64,000 nt of DNA from Ailurus styani (taxonomy: Eukaryota; Chordata; Mammalia; Carnivora; Ailuridae), in assembly GCA_002007465.1 (NCBI GenBank), contig LNAC01000348.1, positions 1,567,178-1,631,177 of the forward strand. Reading direction: 5' to 3'. Within the stretch, counting starts at the first letter, position 1; every line of letters begins with the position of its first letter. The notes beneath the pieces were generated by a model. It had not been told where the DNA came from. It did not search any database and saw nothing but the letters and a program-made list of their open reading frames with translations. This document shows, piece after piece, positions 49,207-62,100 of the stretch. The position numbers were made by a program, and so were the translations under genes.

Positions 49207-50046
49207 ACAATTGTGTAACTCCTGGAATTCTAACTTTAACATGTTTCCTCACACTGGTCTAATTCTGACCATAGAAAATATTACAAGATAAAGGGAGCTG
49301 AGCTCATCCTTTATTCTTTCAGCAAATGTTTATCAAGAGCTGACAGATACTTTGTTAGTTGTCAGGGATATACTAAGAACAATCTAGGTAGTGTTGAAGT
49401 GTTAGAGCTACTAGGTTGGGAGAGAAACAAGGGATGAGCAGATATAAGAATATGAATGGCAGATAATACACTTAAACATACTCAGAAAAATTCAAAGTGT
49501 TGAACCACATGATGATGATTAGTATAAGTACTACAGTATTATAATACTATAATATTATAGTTATAGATGATTTTCAAAAACGTATGGCAGCTTAAGTCTT
49601 TATAGGAACTCTAGTCTAGAAATATGCTGGAACATTCATATTTTGAAGTTCATTTTCCACCAGATTAAAAAAAAAATCATTGAAAAACTCCCAGACTACT
49701 GGGCCTGTAAAACACTGCCCCATGTTCACCTGTCTTTTAAAGTTGCAATGTTTACACCTTTACCTGTTTTCCATTAAATTTGACCTCACAATTTTTTACA
49801 TAGGACAAACATGATAATTGAAAATTATAAATATATATAAGTAACAATAGGATCGTGAAAGTCAACTTTTCCCCCTTTCTATGTTTTCACACATTTCCTC
49901 AAAGAAGAAACTGAGTCTCATAGAGGTTTGGAGATTTTTTCAAGCAGTTTCTAAACCTTTTTCCTGTCTTTAAACACTTGTGGTAGGCAAATGACTTGTC
50001 GCAACAGGTTTGGGGGTGCCCTGTGCAGTGAGCAAAACAGAAGAGA
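49207..50046 (-). other. GPR158: GPR158 intron with a possible LINE2/MIR-age fragment
   Basis: 'tctttcagcaaatgtttatcaagagc' at 49310-49500 resembles an ancient repeat. An AT palindromic patch lies at 49535-49565. Confidence 0.35.
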
Positions 50047-50064
50047 CCCATTCTTTATATTTCT

Positions 50065-50300
50065 TTTTTTTTAATTTATTTTTTATTTTTTTATTTTTTT
50101 ATTTATTTTTTTTAAGATTTTATTTATTTATTTGACAGAGAGAGAGAGATCACAAGTAGGCAGAGAGGCAGGCAGAGAGAGAGGAGGAAGCAGGCTCCCT
50201 ACTGAGCAGGGAGCCCGATGCGGGCCTCGATCCCAGGACCCTGAGATCATGACCTGAGCCGAAGGCAGAGGCTTTAACCCACTGAGCCACCCAGGCGCCC
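50065..50300 (-). mobile_element. Carnivore SINE, young, long T-rich tail
   Basis: Antisense copy with an approximately 45-base T/A tail. The 16-bp TSD cattctttatatttct lies at 50049-50064 and 50301-50316. Confidence 0.96.
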
Positions 50301-50316
50301 CATTCTTTATATTTCT

Positions 50317-51900
50317 GACCCATATTTCTAAATAGAGTTCTACTTCAGTGGGAAGACTAGTATTGCACTCTTTCAAATGGTTCTTTAATTTGTATTTTTA
50401 AAAAATAGATCCTTTTGATAGGTAGAGCTAATCCAGAATGCATGTTTATAAATATATGAACGATCACTTTCTCTTTTTTTTCTAAATTGACTCCTGACAC
50501 TAACTAACGTTAAGTGTCCAAAGCTTCCTGACAAAGATTGTCCACAGCCTTCAGGTAAAACCTATCTGTTGCTTCTCTGCAGCCTGTCCCCTACGTAGAA
50601 ACATTTCCATTTAGGAAATGGAATAATTTAGCTTTTGGTACAGGTTTCTTCTTGGCTGACTGAAGATACAAGAATCTCTTCTTGAATAACAGTCTGAGTA
50701 TAAAAAAATCTAAGGGCAAACATGCTACTTACAGAATATGTAAAGAGAACTGAAAAGAAGCATCTGCCACACATTAGGAAATACTAAATTAAGAGAGGTT
50801 AAATACAGAATAGCTAGTGTTACATGCACTGGAAATAAAAATGAAAGATACGTGAAAGATAAATAAATGGAACTGCTGTAGGGTAGTGTGAAAAGAAAAA
50901 TCACAGCAACCACATGTCTCTGATTTTTTAAGAGAGCCCTAATTTCAAATATTTGTTCCTGTTGCTAAATCAAGTGTCTCGACTTTCCTTTAGAGAAATG
51001 TGTCATTGCAGGAAAAGGGTATTATTGAAACGAAGGTGTTCCGGGAATTGATAGGACGGAAACTGCCTGGAGATAACAAAACCACTACCAGCACCATTTA
51101 ACTCCTTTCCCCTCTTGGTCTCTGCACCTTATCGCTAGTCTTTTATATTCTGAGACCCAAATGTTACTTAACACCCGAGGCAGGATTAGTTTAACTAATA
51201 CCTGTGTCTCAAGTTTTGCTACTATTATCTCACTCTTAAAGCCATGACCTAGATCTTCCCATCATAATAATCCATTTCTCCTCTTAGCTTCTCCCTCTCT
51301 TCTTACCTTAACTGAGACCTGCTTATTGTCCAAGGAACTGCATTCCCCGTAGCCCTCTCAAGCTATGGACCTCAAGCTATTCTCTCTTGTACTACCCACC
51401 CCACGCTCCTCAGGAAGGTGAGCTCAGGGTCCTCCTTGCTCTCTGTGAACCCCTTTCTCCGGTATGATCCAGAATTCCTTGTATTAAAAAAATGCCTACT
51501 TTTTTCATAGTTTCAGCCTTGCTAGTGGAAAAATTTGCTACCTGGTAAGCTGTCTCTCTGGAGGAAAGCAGAATTTAATGGCAGTAAAGCACAATAAAAA
51601 TAGCCAATGAATCTAAACAGCTATTGCAGACAGAGTAGTTAAACCAATAACCTAAGAGAGAAAGTTGTGGTCAGAATGGAATTCTTGAATGAGAGATTTG
51701 GGAGGTAGGGGCATTTCAGATGGTAGGAAAGTCATATAAAGTGAGACAGGCCTGGAGATAAGGAGTTTAATGTTGGATGAGTGTGGCACAGGAGTTAGTT
51801 TAGGTAATGTGGGGGGTGTGTGTGGATAAGAATGGGTAGGAATATAGGAAGATTTATAGATATGTAGACAAGAACTGGAAGACAACTGATGTCTGACTGC
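50317..51900 (-). other. GPR158: GPR158 intron, no element recognised
   Basis: Nothing supported; several short random open frames. Confidence 0.5.
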
Positions 51901-51907
51901 TACCTTA

Positions 51908-51975
51908 CCTTTTTAAAAAATTATTATGTTCAGTTAGCCACTGTATAGAACATCATTAGTTTTTGCTATCTTTCC
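51908..51975 (-). mobile_element. L1 3' terminal remnant
   Basis: 'attattatgttcagttagccactgtatagaacatcattagttttt' is split across the first copy of a later tandem duplication. It matches the complement of a carnivore L1 3' end. Confidence 0.6.
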
Positions 51976-52040
51976 TTTTGTAGAGAAAAAGAGGAACATC
52001 ATTAGTTTTTGCTATCTTTTCTTTTGTAGAGAAAAAGAGG
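51949..52040. repeat. 46-bp tandem duplication (two copies, one mismatch)
   Basis: 51949-51994 and 51995-52040 differ at a single C/T. The unit runs from aacatcattagtttttgc to gtagagaaaaagagg and includes the end of an L1 remnant. Confidence 0.93.
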
Positions 52041-52213
52041 AACATGGGTAGTTTGGAGGTGTGAAGAGGGGACATGCTACAACACTTGAAATGACCATTG
52101 TAAAGAATGTTCTAGTGACTGATCAGAGAAACAGAGAATTATGGAGTGCCCAGAGCACAGCTCAGATAAGTGATATATGTTCTAGTAAGCTCATCTGATT
52201 ACTTCCTCTGAGT

Positions 52214-52401
52214 CAGTAGTTCTACACTTTAGATTAGCATCAGAATTACCTAGAGGGCATGTTAAACACAGACCCCTGGGCTCCACTATCCCAGTGTCTG
52301 ACTAGGGAATTCTGAGATGGGCCCCAGAATGTGCATTTCTCACAGGTTCCCAGGTGTTGCTGCTGCCGCTGATTCTGGGACCACGCGTTTGAGAACCACT
52401 G
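52214..52401 (+). mobile_element. MER5A-type hAT-Charlie DNA transposon, near full length
   Basis: Terminal inverted repeats cagtagttct and gagaaccactg, with the internal order 'gcatcagaattacctagagggc', 'cccctgggctccac', 'ggccccagaatgtgcatttct' and 'ggttcccaggtgttgctg'. A non-autonomous ancient element with no transposase. Confidence 0.85.
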
Positions 52402-52448
52402 CCCTTTCTCCATTCTAATGATTCTTTTTCCCAAACCCATGAATTTGG

Positions 52449-52592
52449 GGTGTGTGTGTGTATAACACATATATACCATACAGATATACATCTATAAACA
52501 CATATGTGTGTATAGATGTATATATACATATATTTTATACATACATATATGTGTGTGTGTATATATATATATATACATACATATATATCTTA
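52449..52592. repeat. TG/TA-rich low-complexity region
   Basis: Mixed gtgt, atat and acat runs, imperfect. Confidence 0.85.
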
Positions 52593-54673
52593 ATGGCAAT
52601 CTAGATTGACCTTCCTAGACTGACCTTACTGATTCATCACATCACACTCCTAGTTCTCCAAATTCCTATAATAGGTTTTCAAGACTCAATAAACTTAACC
52701 AGCCAGAATTAATCACAATGTAGTCCAATGTAATCTTCTTTTTTTAGTTGGGCATTTCCTTCACATTTCATATAATTTCCATCCACTTCCACCACTATTC
52801 CTATCAAAGAGAATGTTCTATGTCCAAACTGTTGTCTTCTTTTATTGAACTACTATTGTACCAAGAGTCTTTATCACATAATTTTGTTTTTAAATAACTT
52901 TTAACAAATCCCATTTATTTATATAAACCAATAGTAAGCTACTTGATGAGAGAAATAAAAATTTTATACATTTTATATCTCCTGCAAAGTGTTCAACACA
53001 TACTAGAGAAATGATAGATACTCAGTGGGTCTTATTTATTGTATGAAACTTTTACTTATATATAAAGAAAGTTTATGTAAAATAAATTGAAGATTACTGT
53101 TAGCTATATATTCCTATTTATTTCCTAAATAGATATCAGAGGTCATAAATGTGATTTCCTTCAGAGTGTAAAATAAATTTGTAAAAGGTCTTAAATACAT
53201 CTCAAAACCAAGGTGTACAGAATTTTAAAAAATGCTAGATAAATAGGCCATATTTTCTGCTTGTTTATTTCCTACCCAATGATACTTCATCGTATATTTT
53301 TGAGTATTGCAAAACAGAAATGAAATATAGTGGGCTTTTCTTCACAGTTATGTGGGAAAATGATTTTTCCTAGTTTGGTTAATTTGGACTGAACAATGTA
53401 AAATAATGTTAGAGGCTTCTACTGAGTAGTAATTTTATATCTATACAATTTATTTAATTTTCATATCTACACTAAAGTCAGAATCAGATTAATTCTATGT
53501 TTTGTCATCTGATATTGCTATCTATTGATATATATCTACTGATAATTTCTGATATCTTCTTTGATATTGATCAAAATAATTATGGTTGGCTTTACATAGA
53601 ATCATTATAATCATTCCTTTTACATACCCACATTGCTTTATTATTATAGATATCAGGCCAATAAAACTCCTAAAATATCTTGCCCAGAAAAATATTATTA
53701 CATTTAAATTATAAGCTAAATATACCTTTTATTAACTTCTAGCAAAATACTAAATTTGAGTATTCAATCAACAATTGCCAAATATGGGGGAGAAAGAAAA
53801 TAGGAATTAGACCCGTGTGTTTATTTTTGACATCTGCCAAATAAAAAATAAGATTTGTTCTGTGGTTTATTGAGGAGAACAACAACAAAATAATAAAAAT
53901 GTGCTTTCATTATTTTTTGTATCTTTAGAGGCCTGGTTTAAAATAGCCTAATGTTAACAACAGAAAAATTCCTACTGATTTCTCTTCCTCATTTTCCAAA
54001 AACCAAGGTGTCAGAAAAACCTGTGCTTCTGGCCTAAGTCATCATGTGATTCTCCCAAATTCTCCAGCTTCTCAGTCACAGAACTCTCTCTAACTAACCC
54101 CACGGAGCATGGCTTGCTTTACTTTTGTGTAATACTGGACCTCCAGAGAATTCCTAATAAATTATCTTTAGAAGAACGATAGATTAATTAAAAAGTTTTC
54201 AGAGAAGATCTCTACACACAGAGTGCCCTAGATCCCAAGTCTGAAATATCACAGGACCAAAACTATATTAAAAATACCAGTATGTTTCCTTTTTGCTCTA
54301 AACTAAAGGAGTAAATCAGGAGAAGAGCTATTGTTAATCAAATCGGAACACACTGATAAGATGGAAAACAGAAAATCTCTTTATAAGAAGAAGTTGCTCT
54401 TATTCGCTGCATCTCTCCTTCCTAATTTACTTGATTACATTTTTCTCAACAAAGCTACAAAAGTATATATATACCTTTGAAAAAGAATGGAAACTCAGAA
54501 AAAGTCTGCATTCCATATATCATTATTATCCTTTCCATAATTGTGTTACCCAAACCACATTAAGTGAAATCCCTTTCGGTTTTGTAAATGGTGTGGTAAG
54601 GCTTCTAAAGAGCTCTGTTTTAATGCCACTGGAAAAAGGACAAGCCAACTGCACAAACCAAGTGACCACATAC
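52593..54673 (-). other. GPR158: GPR158 intron next to the TM4 exon, no element recognised
   Basis: Very AT-rich. This is the donor-proximal part of the 14.6-kb intron. Nothing supported. Confidence 0.5.
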
Positions 54674-54912
54674 CGACTGCTGTCATGTAATCCCAGCGCT
54701 CAGTGAGGCACATATTGAAGATGAGGTGATCAGATGTTTGCCCTTGACCAATAAGTGAAATCTGCCTCTCCAAATTCTGGCAAACAGACGAAGTCCAGCC
54801 CACAAGAAACCAGAATACTACCAGGAGCATTACTGCCAGCATCCTCATGACCCGTCCACCAGTCATATATGGAATCCGCTGGGCTGTTCGTGAAAGAAAC
54901 ACCTTCAAAACC
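54674..54912 (-). CDS. GPR158: GPR158 exon: ICL2, TM4 and ECL2
   Basis: 239-nt internal exon that enters in phase 2 (last base of an Arg codon) and leaves in phase 1. The acceptor is tgcttttccag and the donor is G|GTATGT. It encodes 79 complete codons. The sequence starts VLKVFLSRTAQRIPYM, a basic intracellular loop 2. A hydrophobic TM4 follows (MLAVMLLVVFWFLVGW). The second extracellular loop contains SSVCQNLE, whose Cys is the likely class C ECL2 disulphide partner of a TM3 Cys, and ends ERWDYMTAV. In the known GPR158-RGS7-Gbeta5 structures the intracellular loops help contact RGS7. Open frame continues past both splice sites by chance. No frameshift or stop is present. GPR179 is the only close paralogue; the downstream tail sequence identifies this copy as GPR158. 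Confidence 0.96.
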
Positions 54913-55532
54913 CTGGAAAAGCAAAACATCAACATGTGAAGGCAAACTTAACTCTCAGAGAAACTCCATAATATTTTATTCTTCCTAGGTGAAATTTAAA
55001 CCCACCAAAAATCTACTTATGCAGAGTTTTAACATAAAAAAAAACCCACAGAAACAGCATTGCTTATATTTTCACTTAGTTTCATTCCAGTTTTTATCTT
55101 CCAATAGCAAAACAAATAACCTACAGTAAACTTCAGTGAGTCAACAGATTTGTATAGGATGGAATTCTTTTGAGTGTGTCTTAATATTTTAAGGAACATG
55201 CTCGAGATCTAAAAAAAAAAAAAAGATCCATAGGCAAGCTGGCTCAAACAGGGTTTCTGTGGGATTGAAAATAGTCCTGAAAAATGAGTAGTTGGATTTC
55301 ACAATATTATACTAAGTCAAAAACTTCCTTGAACTAGTTATTTTTTTGAAAGTATAATGATATGAAAGGTTTTCTGAAAATTATTCTGAATGATCTCCCT
55401 TTGTAATTAATCACATTACCAAAAATAATAATGAAATAAATATGAAAACTATGAGAGAGTTATTTAAATACTAGAATAACTGAATTAAGATCACCATATT
55501 AAGAAGATTGGGATGACTATAAGAAATCAATT
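54913..55532 (-). other. GPR158: GPR158 intron upstream of the TM4 exon
   Basis: Acceptor region and AT-rich sequence; no element. Confidence 0.5.
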
Positions 55533-55547
55533 AAAAAAACCTTTTTT

Positions 55548-55746
55548 GGGGCGCCTGGGTGGCTCAGTGGGTTAAAACCTCTGCCTTCAGCTCAGGTCAT
55601 GATCTCAGGGTCCTGGAATCGGGCCCTGCATCAGGCTCTCTGCTCAGCAGGGAGCCTGCTTCCTCCTCTTTCTCTCTCTGCCTCTCTGCCTACTTGCAAT
55701 CTCTCTCTGTGTCAAATAAATAAATAAAAATCTTAAAAAAAAAACC
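55548..55746 (+). mobile_element. Carnivore SINE, young
   Basis: Full head and tail. The 15-bp TSD aaaaaaacctttttt lies at 55533-55547 and 55747-55761. Confidence 0.95.
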
Positions 55747-55761
55747 AAAAAAACCTTTTTT

Positions 55762-57002
55762 TCCTGTGTATGTAATTCAAATGAATAGCTAGGGTTGAGA
55801 ACTACTGGATTAAATGATATCTAAGAACTGTTCCATCTTTTACTTACTGTGGGAAGACAAAATCCATCCTTACTACAGAGGTCCTTTCTTCTGCCTTTTT
55901 CTGTAATTTTATCTCCAGAATATTCTTAGCTGATTTAAATCCTCACTGTCATCTGATATTTTATGTCACAAAATTGAGTGGTTCATGATACTATCCATAA
56001 TCAATTTCCAAAAGGCAAAAATAAATTTATTTTCCCAACTTTTCTCTTCCCTCCTCCATCTCATTCTTTCAAAAACATTTTATGAAGTACTCCTATGAAT
56101 TCTTCATAAAAATCATTTTAAATCCAGGAATGAAATATATACACTTGAAATAGCCTAGATTATAATACTATTTTTTCTCTCTCTATAGATCTTTGGTAGT
56201 TCTTCCTGAATCAACACATCAAGCAAAGAAATTTTTTTTTTTAGCAGATTTTTATTTATCCTTCTTTCCCCTATACCTTTAACTCCATGGAGGTCCTTCA
56301 GCTAACACAGAGTATGAAGATATTTAATTCTGAATAAAATACTTACCCTTAACTTTTCTGTGGAACAATGTCAGAAAGATATTAGTATAAAATAAGAGTA
56401 TAGTAGAGGGTCTCTTTACTTTCCATTGAAGTAGTTCACCAGATTAACAGTTATTCTCCATTCTATGTAAAACATACTTAGCACTGTCCATGTCATGCTA
56501 AATGCCAGCACTGGCAGCTAACTTGCTACCTTTGTCTAGTATGCCTCAAACACTTCTGCTCCAAACATTTGAATTGCTACTTGTTAAGAATCAGTTGTCT
56601 TTTGCCAAATTGTGCCCATTGTTATGGCCTTATATAATTTACCTAAATTATAAATAAAATAATTACATATGACTGTGAAACAAAGGGAGACTTATTTGTA
56701 TAAAATCTATCTTGAATGCTCTGGAAAGACTCCATGTAGGTGAGTCATTAAATAAGCTGTTAACTTAGGGGAAAGTGAGGAAACTTTAATATACTGGGGT
56801 GGTCAATAAACATAAAAATTTAGAAAGAATTTATACTTAGATTACTTCAAATATCTTTGGATTTACACTCTTATTTAAAGACCAACATTGTGAACAGTAG
56901 ATAATGCATTACAGTAATTTATGTTAGAAAGAGAACAATGCACTCCAAATACCAGACCCATAGTCAAAGAAAGGGCCTTTTTGCAAAAATATTGGTAAAT
57001 GA
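55762..57002 (-). other. GPR158: GPR158 intron, no element recognised
   Basis: AT-rich; nothing supported. Confidence 0.5.
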
Positions 57003-57155
57003 GGGGCACTTGGGCAGCTCAGTCACTTAAGCATTGATTCCGAATTTTGGCTCACATCATGATGTCAGGGTCCTGGGATTGAGCCCCACATGGGGCTCCC
57101 TGCTCATCGCAGAGTCTGCTTGAGGATTTCTCTCCCTCTCCTTCTGTCCCTCTCT
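57003..57155 (+). mobile_element. Old carnivore SINE, 3' truncated
   Basis: Diverged head (ggggcacttgggcagctcag), B-box region and CT-rich end, with no A tail. Confidence 0.8.
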
Positions 57156-57189
57156 ACTCAGTGACCTACTAGACATCAACAGGTTGCCA

Positions 57190-57830
57190 AATTAAGTCAT
57201 CCCTCTCCCACTCCTTGCTCCTCTTAGCTTCTTTGCTCCTGTGTTACCTGTCTCAGTGACTAGTACCACTTAACTGATCAAAGCAGAAACCTAGGAATAA
57301 ACTTACAATTTTCTCCCTCACCTACACTCCAGACATCAAATGAGTGCTCAGGAATTTAATTTCTACCTCTTAAATATCTTTCAAATCTTTCTTTTTCTCC
57401 ATCTTCACTGCCACTATATAGCTTTTGGCCATCAACCTGCTCCTACAGCAACTTCATAATTAATCTACTTATTGGTCTTGCCCACCTTCTATCCACACCC
57501 TACACTGAAGCCACAATGATCACTTCTGATCGTGTTGCTCCCTGTTCAGAGTCCTTCAGTGGCTCTCCACCCAAATCCTAGTTCCTTACTATGGTAAAAG
57601 GCCTTTAAATGCCTTTGAATATTAGTTCTCCCTTGCCTTGGCAACCTCATCTCTCATCACTCTTCCCTTCCTACAGATCTGCAGGTCCCTGTGGATTATA
57701 TACAGGTGTCCTCTTTCTGAACTTTGCCCTCAGCTTTCCTCACTGCTCCTCCCTCCCATAATACCAACACCTAATTTAGCTAATTCTTACCTCTTCTTTC
57801 ATGGCTCAGTTTAGATGTTGCTTGCTCTAG
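57190..57830 (+). mobile_element. Ancient LINE2-like fragment
   Basis: 'ccacaatgatcacttctgatcgtgttgctccctgttcagagtccttcagtggctctcc' follows the order of an L2 3' region. 'ctcatctctcatcactcttccc' and 'catggctcagtttagatg' also fit. Phrases are fragments of the visible sequence; orientation tentative. Confidence 0.5.
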
Positions 57831-57831
57831 G

Positions 57832-57920
57832 TCAGTGGTTCCCAAACCATTCATTAACATCATCTGTAAACTTATTAGAAATGCAAATGCAGCATCTACC
57901 TGCTCTCAGGTTCATTATCA
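57832..57920 (+). mobile_element. MER5-type DNA transposon fragment
   Basis: Starts ggtcagtggttcccaaac and continues 'cttattagaaatgcaaatgc', as in truncated MER5 copies. Confidence 0.5.
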
Positions 57921-58360
57921 TTTAGTAAACATAAATGAATAGGCAATTAAAATATAATGGTTTTGGGAAATGGTATCAGCAGAAGTAGTAGAATAAAGAA
58001 CCCCATAAGTCCATCCATCCATAAAAGCAATGCATAAAGTGGCAAAAACTATTAGAATCAACTTTTTTTGGAAACCTGGAAAAGAATCAAAAGCTTATAG
58101 CAACCAGAGGGATGCTTAAACAAGAGAAAAACAGCTGAGTCTGAGTAAGAGAGTTTTGTGACATTTTAACATACTGTTCTATCCAGTGTCCTATTTTCCA
58201 TTCCCCAGCTCAGTGATGAACTTGAAGACAACATCCTAAACTCTCAGGACAGGTAACTAGTACTAGGCAAACACAATGGATCTTATTTTTAAAAAATTGT
58301 TGTTCATTTTGACCTTTCTGGAGGTTCCCTGGAAAACAGTTCAAAGGGCCTGCCTTTATT

Positions 58361-58753
58361 TTTTTTTAAATTCAAGTATAGTTAATATGCAGTGTTGTAT
58401 TACTTTCAAATGTACAATACAGTGATTCAAGAAGTCTATACATTACTCAGTGCTCATCATGACAGGTGTATTCTTTAATAGCATCAGCTATTTCACCCAA
58501 TCTCCCACCCATCTCCCCTCCAGTAACCATCAGTTTGTTTTCTAGAATTAAGAGTCTGTTTCTTGGCTTCTCTCTCTCTTTTTTTCCTTTGCTCATTTAT
58601 TTAGTTTCTTAAATTCCACATATGAGTGAAATCCTATGGTATTTGTGTCTCTGATTGACTTATTTTGCTTAGCATTACAGTCTTTAGCTCCATCCATGTT
58701 ATTGCAAACAGTAAGATTTTATTCTTTTTATGGCTGAATAATATTCCATTGTG

Positions 58754-58795
<42 letters not shown>

Positions 58796-59165
58796 ATTAC
58801 AACTTCTGTATCCATTCATCTATTGATGGACACTTGGGTTGCTTCCATAATTTGGCTATTGTACAAAATGCTTGCAATACAGGGATGCATGTATCCCTCT
58901 GAATTACTGTTTTTGTATTTGTTGGTGGTGGGGGGGAGGTAAGTACCCAGTAGTATGCTTACTAGATCATAGCGTAGTTCTATTTTTAAGGAACTTCCTT
59001 ACTGTTTGCCACAGTGGCTGTACCAGTTTGCATTGCCACCAATGGTACAAGATGGTTCCTTTTTATCCACATCCTCACCAACATTTGTTATTTATTGTGT
59101 TTCTGATTTTATCCATTCTGACAGGTGTGAGGTGATATGTCATTGTAGTTTTGACTTGTTTTTTG
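58361..59165 (-). mobile_element. Carnivore L1 3' end (805 bp), inserted in the old L1, same strand as GPR158
   Basis: Complement of ORF2 end plus 3' UTR: 'attcaagtatagttaatatgcag', 'accatcagtttgttttctag', 'gctgaataatattccattgtg' and 'ttgccacagtggctgtaccag'. The poly(A) is seen as T9 at 58361. TSD is about 17 bases with one indel (aaagggcctgcctttatt at 58343-58360; aagggcctgctttatt at 59166-59181). Confidence 0.9.
58757..58793. repeat. (GT)n microsatellite within the L1 3' region
   Basis: About 17 uninterrupted gt units. It replaces the tat/gt-rich stretch normally present there in L1, so it probably grew from that seed. Confidence 0.93.
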
Positions 59166-62100
59166 AAGGGCCTGCTTTATTTCACCCAACTGAGAACCCT
59201 CCCAAGGCTGGGACCCCTACCTGGGGATCATCTGACTAAAACATTTAAAGGCAAATGGATGGGTTGATGCCACCTGGGACAAGGGATAATGGTTAGGACA
59301 AACAACAGACTAAACAAAAAGGAAGAAAGGCTGGAGAATGAGATCATTTGGGCAAAAAGGGCTTTGAAAAGCTTCCATATATTCCCAGGCATCTGGAAAG
59401 CTGAAAAATGTTCAGAAAAGACCTAAGAAGGCCTTAAACTTTCATATCTTGCTGACTGAGACTGCACAAGCAGGAAGTAAAGTCTAAGGCAAGTTGTAAA
59501 GTGCTTGACTGAGTGTTGATGGCATGTCCCAACATACACATATACACACAAAGTCCATGTACAAAAAATAAGAAATTTTGAAGTTTTTATTTGTTCAAGG
59601 TTTTAAGGAAATCTCTGTTAAGCCACTAGCTCATCACTAAGTCAATAGAACAGAGACTTCAGTATCTACATAAAGCAAAGGATATAAGTATTACAGAATT
59701 AGTCCAGAAAAGCCAATAAACAAACCAACAGCAGCAACTTCAACAAGGAACAATAATAAATGCTGGGGAGAATGAAGAGTCTGATTCCAGATTTATCACA
59801 TTATAATATTCAAAATGTCCAGTTTTCAAAAAAAATGAAACATGCAAAGAAACAAGAGTGTGTGGCCCATATGAAAAAAATGAAATTAATGGAAACTGTA
59901 TCTGAGGAAGCCCAGGCACTTACTAGACAAAGACTTTAAATATATTAAATATGGTCAAAAAGTTAAAGAAAACCACACACAAAGAACTAAAGAATGATGT
60001 TTAACAAAAAGAATATCAATAAATAGATAGAAATTATATAAAGGAATCAAATTCTGGAGTTGAAAAGTACAATAGCTGAAATGAAAAATGCACTAAGAGG
60101 ATTTAGCTGCAGATTTGACCATGTAGAAGAGTCAGTAAATTTGAATATAGATCAATTGAGATTATACAGTGTGAGGAACAGAAATGAAAATAAAATGAAG
60201 ACTAATGAACAGAGCCTAAGAGACCTGTGGTGCACTATTAAGAATATCAAGATTTGCAAAATAGGAGTTCCAGAAAGACAGGAGAGAAAAAAGCCAGAAG
60301 GAACATTTGAAGAAATAATAACTGAAATTTCCTAAATTTGACAACAAACTCAAATCTACATATTCAAGAAGCTCAAGCAAAATAAAATAAACTCAAAGAG
60401 ATTCACTTTAGGACACATTATAACCAAACTCTTGAAAGCTAAGACAAAGAGAAATTCTTGAAAGCAACTGAGAAAAGTATCTTCTATACACAAGGGATTC
60501 TTAGTAAGATTAAGATCTACTCTCTCATCAGAAACTGTGGAGGTCAGATGGCACTGGGATAACATAATCAAAATGCTAAAAGAAAAAAATAACTATCAAC
60601 AAAATTCTGTGTCTGGCAAAACTGTCTTTCAAAAGTGAAGGAAAAATTAAGATATTCCCAGATATATAAAACTGAGAGAGTTCATCACTAATAGATCTGC
60701 TCTATAAGAAATACTAAAGGGAAAAAAAAAGAAATACTAAAGGAAGTCCTTCAGGCTGAAATGAAAGACACTAGACAGTAACTGAAATGCACATGAAATA
60801 ATGAATAATACTGGTAAAGGTAACCATAGAAATAAATATAAAAGTCAGTATTAGTATATTTTTGGTTTGTAACTGCTCTTTTTTTCTTATATAATTTAAA
60901 AGACAACTGAATAAAGTAAAAAGTATAAATCTATGTTGATGGGCACATAACGTTGAGATTATAATTTGCGACACTAACAGTGTAAAGGGGGGGGCAGAGT
61001 GATATATGGCAAAGTTTTTGTATTATTGAAACTAAGTTGGTATTAACTTAAATTATAATCCCCAGGGAAACCATTAAGAAAATAACCATATATAGTAAAA
61101 AATGAAAATGGGGGATTAGAAAACATTAATTTATCATAAGAGCAAGCAGTAATGAAGCAGTTGAGGAATAAAAATGATAAAAGATATATAAAAACAAGTA
61201 CCAAAATGATAGAAGTATGTCCTTCCTTATGAGTAATTACATTAAATGTAAATCGGTTAAATTCTCCAACTAAAAGGTAGTGATGGCAGAATAGATTTTT
61301 AACTAGATCCAACTGTATGTTGTCTACAAGAGATTCAGTTTAGACCCAAAGAAACAAACAGCTTAAACTGAAACAATGGAAATGCAAATAGTGACCAAAA
61401 GATAGCTGAGATAGCTATGTTAATATCAGATAAAAAATACTTTAAGAGAAAATTTGTTAGAAAAAAAGAAAGACATAATTATAAAACTGTCAATCCCTCA
61501 AAATATTAATATCTGTAAATACATATGCACCAAACATCACAGCCTCAAAGTGTATGAAGCAAATACTCATAGTATTGAAGAAAGAAACAGAGTTAGTTCT
61601 ACAATAATAGTTGGAGACTTCAATGCCCTGATTTCAATAATGGATAGACTATCTAGACAGACAATAAGAAAATTGAGGGCTTCAACAACATCATGAATCA
61701 CCTAGATCTAATAGACATACAGAGAACACTCCACCCAACAATAGGAAATTATACATTTTTCTCAGGTGCACAGAGAAAAGTCTTCAGGATAGATAAAATC
61801 AAGCCACAAAACAATAATAAATTGAAAAAGATTAAAATCATACAAAGTATCTTCTCTAACCACAGTGGACTGGCAATAGAAATTAGTAACAGAAGGAAAT
61901 CTAAAAAGTTAACAAATATGTGGAAATTAAATGGCACATTATTAAACAACCAATGAGTTAAAGAAGAAATCACATAAGAAATTAGAAAATAATCTGAGAT
62001 AAATCAAAATGAAAACACAACATAACAAAGCTTATGAGTTTTAGCAAATGTGATGTTTAGAGGGAAATTTATAACTGCTAATGCCTGTATTCAAAAGAGA

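Noticed and set aside
61454..61956. Two plus-strand frames with GDFN and SNHSG motifs as a host nuclease gene
   Set aside because: They are the endonuclease portion of a decayed L1 ORF2, in order with other L1 motifs.
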